12,301 bases of DNA from Spinellus fusiger (taxonomy: Eukaryota > Mucoromycota > Mucoromycetes > Mucorales > Phycomycetaceae): the NCBI GenBank assembly GCA_025094145.1, contig JALLLS010000189.1, forward strand, positions 1 to 12,301, given 5' to 3'. Below, piece by piece: positions 1-7,044 of this stretch (its first letter is position 1; each line of letters begins with the position of its first letter). Position numbers and translations under genes: made by a program. Under the pieces are notes generated by a model. That model ran no database searches, had not been told where the DNA came from, and was given only the letters and a program-made list of their open reading frames with translations.

Positions 1-1097
1 ATAATGATCTTAGCTTGGATGAGCGATTGTAAACTATAATCCCTTAATTTCTTTTAAAAAATAATAATAAGTATACTTACATATAAACTTTATAGACGGT
101 TATCTTCAATCAACTATTACCATGTATGTCCGGTGGACCTTCTTTATCCATTTGTTTTTACAGATGAGATATACAGTCAAATCCGAAAATGGAGAAGGGT
201 AAGCTGACAAATAAACATAGATACGTGTATAGAAATTAAGAATTTTTCAAGTCGCTCTTAGTTAAACAAGAATTCTTCCCCTCACAAATAACAATCCCAG
301 ACCATCCTACCAAAGACACCCTATTTCGATGAGATTTAGGAACATCTCTACTTAACTTAAAAGAAACACTGGACAGACTGCTTTTAACAAATAGTTACAA
401 ACAATCTGAGATTGACTTTTCATTTCAAAATATAGCAATCTTGTTTCGATTCATATTCAATTCAAGATCCAATGTGAACTTGTGTTGGTAAGCCTGTGTT
501 TAATTAGTAAAAGATGAATTCCCATCTAATGCTCCCATTTAGGGAACAACCTTTTGCAACAAAAAATAAGGGCAATACAGAAAAGATGGTCCGAACTGAT
601 TTTTTACTTTACACCAGCAATCAAGAGTTAGGATGTGGAGAAGTAAAACTCAATTGCGCTAATGAAAGATTAGAGGAAGAAGACCGAGCCCATTTAGGGG
701 AGAGTTTGAAGCAAGAATTGCATTATCGAATTAAGCAGGCGAAATCCACATGAGAATTCTGCATGTTTGGCGTGTTTGTAGTTAATAACATCATTGAACT
801 CTATTGTAGCTCTTTTTCGAAAGAAAACGGATACAGTTTTATTTTATTGAATGAGATAACTCTACCTACTTTAATGACTACCTACACATCACTTGAATAG
901 TCATTAGAAATCCTATTTAGTTTCAAGGTAAAACTAACATTATACCATAATACTGATAAATATTAATATTTATGGAAAAATAGAAGTTGATAGAGAAGTC
1001 ACTACAGCATCCTTCTGATTATGAAAAGCCATATATCCATAGTGAATATTATGATTATTTGACACCTACAGTTTCATTTATTAAATCTTCCCAATAA
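1..1097 (+). pseudogene. PD-(D/E)XK-like family gene, 3' part, three nonsense codons (partial at left edge)
   Basis: Function unknown; a nuclease-like fold is inferred. One continuous frame runs through exons 1-28, 96-198, 252-487, 543-927 and 984-1097. The introns (53-67 nt) have GTAAAC, GTAAGC, GTAAGC and GTAAAA donors and AG acceptors. Exon lengths sum in phase to 288 codons ending at TAA 1095-1097. The reading begins NDLSLDERL and ends TPTVSFIKSSQ. Three in-frame stops break it: TGA 330-332, TGA 751-753 and TAG 898-900. No frameshift is needed. The key block is RTDFLLY...LGCGEVK, with Asp141, Glu155 and Lys157 (window numbering), a D-X13-E-V-K pattern like a PD-(D/E)XK active site. The intron 488-542 splits Trp122 as TG|G, 19 residues before the Asp, as in two other genes here. 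The ATG at 514 lies inside this intron, so an ORF starting there is not the real start. Exon 1-28 is the least certain. Recoded stops are possible but unlikely. Confidence 0.72.
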
Positions 1098-1260
1098 GCT
1101 GTTTTCCTTAATACCTTTATTTATTTTTATGTTTTAAAAACAATATTGGAAATTGAATATTGCTGTTAATAAAATGTTAAATGTGTATTTCAATGATTTT
1201 ACCTATTGTTAGAGAGAGAAGAAAAATCTACAAATGCAAATATAGTAGAACATGAACTTG
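1098..1260. other. AT-rich gap downstream of the first gene
   Basis: No gene, RNA or repeat recognised. An AATAAA-like stretch (aataaaatg, near 1170) could serve as a polyadenylation signal for the upstream gene, about 70 bp after its stop. Confidence 0.4.
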
Positions 1261-1425
1261 ATGAAATATCAGCATATCAGCTTTACTTGTTCTCCTTGTG
1301 ATTATACTTTTGACCTTACTTCTTTACTACAAAGACATTATTTAACTGAAACAGTCTGTTCTACTTTACCTAATACTTACAAGCATTATATCGGGTGCAT
1401 AAAAACCATTAATTCCCAGTTCTAG
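1261..1425 (+). CDS. Small ORF with one C2H2-like zinc finger (54 aa), possibly a gene fragment
   Basis: An ATG-started 54-codon frame ends in TAG at 1423-1425. It contains a good zinc-finger core: Phe8-x-Cys10-x2-Cys13-x3-Phe17-x5-Leu23-x2-His26, the exact spacing of a classical C2H2 finger. The second His is missing at the usual X3-5 distance; a Cys at residue 33 (H-X6-C) could be a loose replacement. The rest (NTYKHYIGCIK) adds a further His and Cys but no second clear finger. Upstream, another frame holds ELDEISAYQLYL before a stop, so this may be the last exon or a relic of a larger nucleic-acid-binding protein. At 54 codons it could also be chance. I do not recognise a specific family. 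Confidence 0.3.
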   Translation: MKYQHISFTCSPCDYTFDLTSLLQRHYLTETVCSTLPNTYKHYIGCIKTINSQF

Positions 1426-1426
1426 C

Positions 1427-1633
1427 CTAGAGTTTTACTGAATCCATACCCTTATATACCATTGTATATCGCGACAAAAACAAATACACACCCAAAGATA
1501 CGTAGATGAGATGGGCCACCTCATCATCAACCTCTCATTTGATCTCTGTCTCTCCAAGCTCTGTCATCATAACTAATGCTTGTACTGGCCAATCAGTCTC
1601 TTCAAATGCTTCTACATGTTGAATTGTTGTGCA
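1427..1633 (-). other. Unexplained minus-strand open frame with one TGA (possible gene relic)
   Basis: On the minus strand a 69-codon stretch between stops reads like protein (VEAFEETDWPVQALVMM, then VAHLIYVSLGVYLFL). A single in-frame TGA lies at 1535-1537, and the frame ends in TAG at 1427-1429. It has no usable start codon and no family I recognise. It lies directly beside the left end of the transposon, so it might be a fragment of a gene cut by the insertion. It is equally compatible with chance openness. Confidence 0.2.
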
Positions 1634-1671
1634 CTATTTTCACTTAGTGTCGCACTTTTGGAAAAAAAACT

Positions 1672-1726
1672 TGTCGCATTAATAAATTAAAAGATGGCGT
1701 ATAAGTTGGATGTGGCAAATGCGACA
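1672..1726. repeat. Inverted repeat at left end of transposon (9-bp arms)
   Basis: Arms tgtcgcatt (1672-1680) and aatgcgaca (1718-1726) are perfect inverted copies separated by 37 bp. The arms resemble the nearby tgtcgcac at 1648. They lie 15-69 bp beyond the transposase stop, where subterminal transposase-binding repeats would be expected. Confidence 0.55.
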
Positions 1727-1740
1727 TCAATGCTTTATTG

Positions 1741-2818
1741 TTAAAGAGACTTCTCTTGTAAGCAATCCTCAAATCTATTGACAGAGTATTTGAAAAATCC
1801 TCTGAGATCACCAAGAAGAACTTGGTTAGATGCATTGGCGATTCTAGATGATAGCGTTTCTTCTTCCAAGAGTCTTTCTCTTTTCAACTTGCTTTTGCAA
1901 ACAGACCAGAATTGCTCAATGGGATTCAACTCTGGTGAGTAAGGGGGAAGATAGACACACCTGCACCCATGGTCTTCAATGAAGCTTTTAATGTCTTCAT
2001 TCATGTGGATAGGAGCGTTGTCCATAATCAAGTAATTATCCTTGAAAATATCTGGAAAATTGTCCATGATATCCATTGTATCGCTCAAGAAATTAAGATA
2101 GTGGCCAGTAGCAGTGCCTTTGCTTTGTTTTTGAGAAGGCCCACTAGATCCAGCAGTTTTTCTCTTTTTTCAAGCAGGCAACATTTGAGGCCGTCTTACT
2201 TTTATATTGACAATGCCCTGAGCAGATGTTGCTCCCAGGATGGTTGTTGTTTTAGCCCTCGTTCTTGGTACTTTTACTACTGCATGAGTACCTACTTTTG
2301 ACCAAGCAAAAGTACGCTTCATGTTGATGTGGAATGCCGTCTCATCTATAAAGACACAGTTGTTCATGTAGTCCATGTCTGTTTCTATCCATTTCTGTAC
2401 CCACTCCTTTTGATTCTTGATCTTTTCAGGACTATTATGATCAACTGAATGAAAATAGGCTCTTTTCAGACTGATCTTACAATTTTTGGTGACAAAATTG
2501 TAGAGAGCGGTTTTCGATATCTCTAAATTAATAAGACTTTGTCAAGCTCTCCATTTGATCCAGGACTAAAGAGGGCTGATTGTCCAATAAATCAACCAAA
2601 AATCTTTTATGGCTATCGTCAAGTAGTGCTGGTCTACCAACTGGCCTTCCACTACCTTTTTTTCTGGTAATGCATGTCTGAGGATTCTGCTGATCGTTTG
2701 AGTACCATCGCTGAGCAGTGTGTGGGTTGATTTGAAGCTTCAGTGCAGCAGCTCTGATGCTCATACTCCTTTCATAAATCAACACAAACAACTGCTCTTT
2801 CTCAGAATCTTTGTAATC
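1741..2818 (-). pseudogene. Tc1-like DDE transposase, inactivated
   Basis: This encoded the cut-and-paste transposase of the surrounding element. The N-terminal helix-turn-helix region is in 2528-2791 (RAAALKLQINPHTAQRWY, then a Gly-Arg-Pro stretch like an AT-hook linker). The catalytic domain follows, with first Asp in VFIDETAFH, second Asp in LIMDNAPIH and Glu in SPELNPIEQFW. There are 34 residues between the second Asp and the Glu, so it is a DD34E type. Three lesions are visible. No ATG lies between an upstream TAA (2819-2821) and the first conserved residues. A frameshift near 2528-2545 moves the reading from ESLTKS to LINLEISKTALY. An in-frame TGA lies at 2170-2172 between the first and second catalytic blocks. 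All three acidic residues survive, so inactivation looks relatively recent. Confidence 0.88.
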
Positions 2819-2838
2819 TTATCTGCACTTTTTTTTTT

Positions 2839-2874
2839 GTATAAGACACATTTTTTTTAATAAGCGTCTTATAC
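2839..2874. repeat. Inverted repeat at right end of transposon (9-bp arms)
   Basis: gtataagac (2839-2847) and gtcttatac (2866-2874) are perfect inverted copies around an 18-bp T-rich loop. They sit about 20 bp upstream of the transposase reading frame and could be a hairpin or a pair of subterminal binding sites. Confidence 0.55.
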
Positions 2875-3005
2875 GCAGCCACACGCCACTTACAGAAAGC
2901 TAAAAGTTAAAAGAAAACAGAGCTCCCATCTGCACTCTTCATTTCTTTTATTCTATTTTAAAAAAATTCAACAATTCAGTAACAGAATCAACTTATTTGT
3001 CTTAG

Positions 3006-4607
3006 TTGTCAACAGCCGCCCAACTTTCTCCACCCTATGACTATTTTAGTTTTGCCGAAATCTTTGTTGGAAGCAAGGAACATACCAATGTTTGGTACAA
3101 AAATTTGTTGAAAAAGGCTTTAGCCAATGCAAAAGGAGAAATCAAACATGATATTGCTCAAACAATCAATGAGTTTAATGTAATAAACTATCTTATACAA
3201 TCAGCTATAGATTTATTAACTTTTATCTCCACCTCTTTTAATTCAGAAAGAAAACACCAAAAAAACACCTTTCTCCAACAAATATGAACAATATTGGTCT
3301 AGTCAAGATGATGAATCTTAAGTGAAAATATCAAAAAGACAAAGAGAGACAGACCAAGAGCCCAGAGAAGTGGCTTGTTTCATACTTGAATCAATAAAAA
3401 AGGCAGGTTTTGGTAGAATAGAATGATAATGACCCAATTTTTAATTACAAAAAATTAGGTTGCAGTAGCTAACAGCTCAACAAATCATTATTCTGACTAT
3501 GCAAATGAAAGAATAATGGAAAATATTGAAGATCAAGTCTTTGAAGAGTATGTTTGTTAAACTTAAAATTGATCTTTTTTTTTTATACAGATTAAACAAA
3601 AAATTCATATTCTTGGACAAGGAAGGCTCAAGCAACAGTAATGAGGTTACTAGTATCTTGAATGACCTCACAAAGCTTCCTTAAAAGCCTCTCACCAAAG
3701 TCTGTTGGTCATTACTTGATAAATTAGCCGGCTGTCCACCAAGTGCAGGAGTAATGAGACAATGAATAAGATCTCATGCTCTAGAAATGGAGGAACCATT
3801 TGATCTTATAGTTCACTCTGACCTCAATTTTACAGAAGTGATGTGCACACACTTGTAAGTTGTTTATTTTGTAGCATCAACAAACACCAACTCCCTAACC
3901 TTCTCTTTTTGAATTTAATAATTACAGTCTCAACATGATCAGCAGTCCAAGGAACCCAATGCAGCAGCAACAATTGGAGAGAAATACTGCCTTTCTCACA
4001 TCAATTCCAATATTGCATAACCTCTTCATTGACTGTAACGATATCATAGATATACAATGGTAAATTTAATTGTCAACTTAACACTTGTCTATCTGTCTCA
4101 TGCACCACAAAAAAATGACATAGGATTGAAAAACAAACGCTATTGACTAGCAATGTCAAATGGGATGGTGTAGCATTTCTGGTCAAGAATAAGTTGGTAA
4201 CTCCCTTGTTTATTGAACTATCTGGTGGAACCAGTTTGAATAACAGTGCTGAGAAAGCAAGAAGTGATGAAGAGAAAATAATAAAGCAATTAGTGAAATT
4301 GCTAAAACTAAAGGGAGCTGAAGGATGTGGGCTACCATTCCAGTTTTATATCAGATGCCACAGTAAGATCATCACCATCATGATACATAGTATTCTACAT
4401 GAAAAAAATTAGTTAACAAAAACACCTTGTTTTAGATCTGAAGATTTATTTTGAATCATTGACATACTTTGGTGATTGCTTTGTTAAGCGAACTTATTTC
4501 ACCTTGGTATGCCCTACCACTCCCAATGACTTGAAAAAATTATTGAAAAGATTCCTGAGTTGTTTCAGTATCGTGAAGCTCTCCTTGATCAACTCAAGAA
4601 TTTATAA
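3006..4607 (+). pseudogene. Six-exon PD-(D/E)XK-like family gene, several lesions
   Basis: Function unknown; a nuclease-like fold is inferred. Exons are 3006-3412, 3466-3547, 3591-3854, 3928-4059, 4124-4362 and 4436-4607. The introns (43-73 nt) begin GTAGAA, GTATGT, GTAAGT, GTAAAT and GTAAGA and end in AG, and all phases agree. The joined reading is about 431 codons. Breaks: an A7 run (3259-3265) fits the frame only with six As; TAA 3319-3321; TAA 3682-3684; TGA 3763-3765; an A6 run (4534-4539) fits only with seven. The start is doubtful: TTG 3006-3008 replaces an expected ATG before STAAQL, or 3006 follows a TAG acceptor. The C-terminal block WDGVAFL...PLFIELSGG gives Asp309 and Glu326, but Ser328 stands where a catalytic Lys is usual. 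The intron 4060-4123 splits Trp295 as TG|G, 14 residues before the Asp. The end reads PELFQYREALLDQLKNL. Confidence 0.78.
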
Positions 4608-4611
4608 TAAA
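4606..4611 (+). promoter_or_regulatory. Possible polyadenylation signal AATAAA
   Basis: AATAAA overlaps the stop codon of the upstream six-exon pseudogene. The position is very close for a cleavage signal, so this is only suggestive. Confidence 0.3.
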
Positions 4612-4642
4612 TGAATATTTTCTATATTAAATTATGTTTATA

Positions 4643-4671
4643 CAGCCACACTCAATTGAATTTAATACTTT
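4643..4671 (+). repeat. Left terminal inverted repeat of Tc1 element
   Basis: Matches 5962-5990 in inverted orientation with a few mismatches in about 28 bp; the first differs at base 10 (t versus c), and bases 11-25 are identical. Confidence 0.9.
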
Positions 4672-4809
4672 TGAAAATAGATTTCAGGACGAAATATTTA
4701 GGATATGTTCAACATTAGATAAAACACTACACATTTAATATAGAAGCTTCGAACTTTCACATAATAAAGCTCAACATCTTTAATTATAGAAAATAGAATA
4801 ATAATACAG

Positions 4810-5801
4810 TTAATACTTTATATGGCCTCCTTTGGCATCTATTACAGCCTGGCATCTATCTGTCATACTCAGAACTAATCGTTGTGCAAGTTCAACACCA
4901 ACTGTCTCCCACTCTTCTGCAATTAGAGCCTTCAAACTTTCAACATTAGGTAATAGATGCCCCTGTTTCCTCAATTCGTCTTTCTATAGCCCACCAGATA
5001 TGTTCAATTGGGCTCAAGTCAGGGATTTGTGCGGGCCATTACTCAAAGCCTCTAATTTGATGCGTCTCTTCCCACCCTCTGGCATAGGCCCCAGTATGAC
5101 AACTAGCACCATCTTCTTGTAACAGAAACCCTCTGTTCTCCTTTCTGGTGAAAATTGAATGAACCAAGGATGAAACCCACCAGCCAAAAATTTGATATAT
5201 TCGTCTTGGTTTACAGTGCCATCAACAAAGACTCATGGGCCAAATCCGCCCACCCAAAAACAGCTCCAAAGCATGACCCCACCACCACCAAACTTCGTTG
5301 TTGGAATAATAGGATTAGGATCATACCTTTCTCCAACTTTTCTGATGACACGGGCACCTCCACCGTTCCCTTTCACGGTGTAATTGGACACATCAGACCA
5401 GATAACGCCTTTCCACTGGTTGTTCGTCCAATTGACATGTTCCTTAGCCTAAAAAAGCCGTTTCTCTTTGTGTTATTTAATTAAGGCTGGATTGTGGTCT
5501 ACAGAAAAAGATCTAAACCCTAACTGATTGCAGTAACTGATAATGGTGTTTTTACATACATCAACCTGAATCTTTAACATCTCCAATTTCAGCTGATTCT
5601 ATGGGGCAAATGGACCCTTTCTAATAACCTTTTCTACCTGTCTGAAGTCCCTCTTACTGACTTTTTGTTTTGTTTTCCATGACTCTTTAAACGCAATGGT
5701 GACCTACGTTCTTTGATGTTTCCGATACTATTTTGAACTGTGGGCTTTTTCATCTCAACTACATTTGCGATGATAGTCAATTTTAATCCAGCGTTAAACA
5801 T
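4810..5801 (-). pseudogene. Tc1-type transposase remnant, many stops and frameshifts
   Basis: Minus-strand transposase of the enclosing element. The helix-turn-helix region is recognisable (MFNAGLKLTIIANVVEMKK, then SPLRLKSHGK). The catalytic first block VIWSDVSNYTVKG, second block LQEDGASCHTGAYARGWEE and third block SPIEHIWWAIE follow in order, in different frames. The C-terminus reads DRCQAVIDAKGGHIKY before TAA 4810-4812, a typical Tc1 ending. At least four nonsense codons are seen (after FAP, after ALIK, after RLF, and after FGP), with frameshifts near the DFRQVEK region, between the first and second catalytic blocks, and near the C-terminus. No functional protein is possible. The start is placed at the Met at 5799-5801, but the true start may be some codons upstream. 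Confidence 0.88.
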
Positions 5802-5961
5802 GTAATAAATGCCCCATCATCTTCTATCTTTTGCCTTATCCTATTCTCCACGAGTGTGAGTTTCTGAAAATGTATCTGATATATTGTGTTGGTTTAATAA
5901 GATTTAGAAAGAAAGGGAGTTTTATGCAAAAAAAAAGGGTTTTATTTTATTAGAATTTAGG

Positions 5962-5990
5962 CAAATATTAAATTCAATTGGGTGTGGCTG
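5962..5990 (-). repeat. Right terminal inverted repeat of Tc1 element
   Basis: Partner of 4643-4671; ends in gtgtggctg followed by the flanking TA. Confidence 0.9.
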
Positions 5991-6004
5991 TATATAGTCC
6001 CAAG

Positions 6005-6846
6005 TAATAAGTGACTAGACAAAAGATAAACTTTTATTTTTGAAGAATAAAAAATAAAATAGAGGTCTTTTTCTTTTCTTTTACAACTTATTCAGAAAAT
6101 GACCTTAAGCAATGAAAATCAGCCAACTCTTAGACAAGAACATAAAGATAGTCCTATCAAAAGAAGAGAGCATGGCATGTTTATTAGAGGTCAAATCATA
6201 GGACAATGGGAAATGTATGCTACTTATCAAGAAATTACTGACGATCTTGACATCCCAAAGAGCACAGTGGGCAAGAGTGTCCTATTGTATAAAAACAAAG
6301 GCACAATTCAAATCAAAATGCATACAATAAGACATGAAAAGGTGTCATTTACTTCAAAACTAACAATTGTTTTGTCTATTTGCAGAAACCCTATGCAAAC
6401 AATTACATTTCATTTGAGAAATATGAATGATTCAGATATGAATATTTACCATAGCACATTTATAAAACACATGAATGAACTCGGGTCTTTTTCATGCTCA
6501 CCATCAAGACAACTTATTATGACACTTACTCACAAACATACCAATACAAAATAGCTTGAATGATGCTTGTATAGTGGATGGGAAAAGATCCCAAATAAAT
6601 TTCTGGGAAATTTAGTGGATAGCATGCCAAGGAGGTGCTCTGCTGTGATGAAGAATAAAGGCTTTACTACAAAGTACGAAGCAATACTTTTATAATAAAA
6701 AAATGTAGAAAATCATCTAAAGAACAACCTTTCCAAATATTGTATTATTCCATGAATATTGTATTATGAATATCTTAGACTAATAGATATGCCTTTATTT
6801 TTCAAAATAAATAAAAATAAAAATTTGATTTTTTAGTCACTTATTA
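6005..6846 (+). mobile_element. Internally deleted Tc1-like element (non-autonomous)
   Basis: Both ends carry the perfect 13-bp inverted repeat taataagtgacta (6005-6017; inverted at 6834-6846), followed by looser A/T-rich similarity. If the outer TA is the target duplication, the element proper is 6007-6844. Inside are the N-terminal and C-terminal parts of a transposase but no catalytic core, so about 500 bp has been lost compared with a full Tc1. It lies 12 bp from the neighbouring element, which has different ends, so it is a separate family. Confidence 0.8.
6099..6695 (+). pseudogene. Tc1-like transposase, catalytic core deleted
   Basis: The open frame 6099-6554 encodes the DNA-binding half: an N-terminal basic stretch, a helix-turn-helix (YATYQEITDDLDIPKSTVG, about residues 48-66) and a second helical region (NPMQTITFHLRNMNDSD, TFIKHMNELGSFSCSPS). 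These resemble N-terminal halves of Mucorales Tc1-like transposases as I recall them. The frame stops at TAG 6552-6554. In the same frame, from about 6591, the typical C-terminus returns (NLVDSMPRRCSAVMKNKG) and ends at TAA 6693-6695. The DD34E catalytic region that should lie between is absent. A truncated DNA-binding protein could in principle still be made from 6099 and might act as a repressor; this is only inference. Confidence 0.82.
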
Positions 6847-7029
6847 CATAGCACTTTATTTAATGCCTTCACAGAACATCCAGGCAGATAGTGAAGGGGT
6901 GATTGCTCCACCCTATAATATCACTAGTTTATTTGTACACTTAACCAATAGATTGATGAATATCCATGGATTTTAAAAGAATAGTCTCACAATAATGAAT
7001 AAACACCTTGCTAATAACAACAGCAATAT
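6847..7029. other. Short intergenic gap with a small inverted repeat
   Basis: Contains ccttcac (6866-6872) and gtgaagg (6891-6897), a 7-bp stem with an 18-base loop. Nothing else recognised. Confidence 0.4.
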
Positions 7030-7035
7030 TTTATT
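7030..7035 (-). promoter_or_regulatory. Possible polyadenylation signal AATAAA
   Basis: On the minus strand AATAAA lies about 10 bases after the TAG stop of the eight-exon gene, a plausible but close position for 3' end formation. Confidence 0.4.
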
Positions 7036-7044
7036 TAAAGGAAA

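Larger units (their letters stand above)
1648..2876 (-). mobile_element. Decayed Tc1/mariner-type DNA transposon
   Basis: The interval holds a minus-strand DD34E transposase (1741-2818) with non-coding flanks of about 95 bp and 60 bp. The exact ends are not certain. On the left, the sequence tgtcgcacttttgga (1648-1662) recurs at 10627, which suggests a family-specific terminal sequence. A pair tgtcgcatt/aatgcgaca follows at 1672-1726. On the right, gtataagac/gtcttatac form an inverted pair (2839-2874). The nonamer gcgtataag occurs at 1697-1705 and, inverted, at 2868-2876, a possible subterminal inverted repeat. I cannot define a clean terminal inverted repeat or a TA duplication. Confidence 0.7.
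4643..5990 (-). mobile_element. Tc1/mariner transposon with inverted ends and TA duplications
   Basis: The element is 1348 bp, the usual Tc1 size. Its ends are imperfect inverted repeats of about 28 bp: the left begins cagccacactcaattgaatt and the right, reversed, cagccacacccaattgaatt. TA dinucleotides flank both ends (4641-4642 and 5991-5992), as expected for a TA target duplication. It inserted 35 bp downstream of the six-exon pseudogene. The preserved ends and ruined transposase mean it could at best be mobilised in trans. Confidence 0.9.

Noticed and set aside
514..753. A 79-codon ATG ORF taken as a complete small gene
   Set aside because: Its first ten codons lie in intron 488-542; the real frame enters from exon 252-487 and continues past the TGA at 751.
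1644..1835. A 63-codon minus-strand ORF overlapping the transposase 3' end
   Set aside because: It is an alternative frame of transposase sequence plus transposon flank.
1969..2301. A 110-codon plus-strand ORF
   Set aside because: It is the antisense shadow of the minus-strand transposase, whose catalytic motifs are clear.
3477..3671. A 64-codon minus-strand ORF
   Set aside because: It is antisense to two well-supported exons and an intron of the plus-strand pseudogene.
4832..5484. Three plus-strand ORFs across the second transposon
   Set aside because: They are antisense to Tc1 transposase blocks and have no family features of their own.
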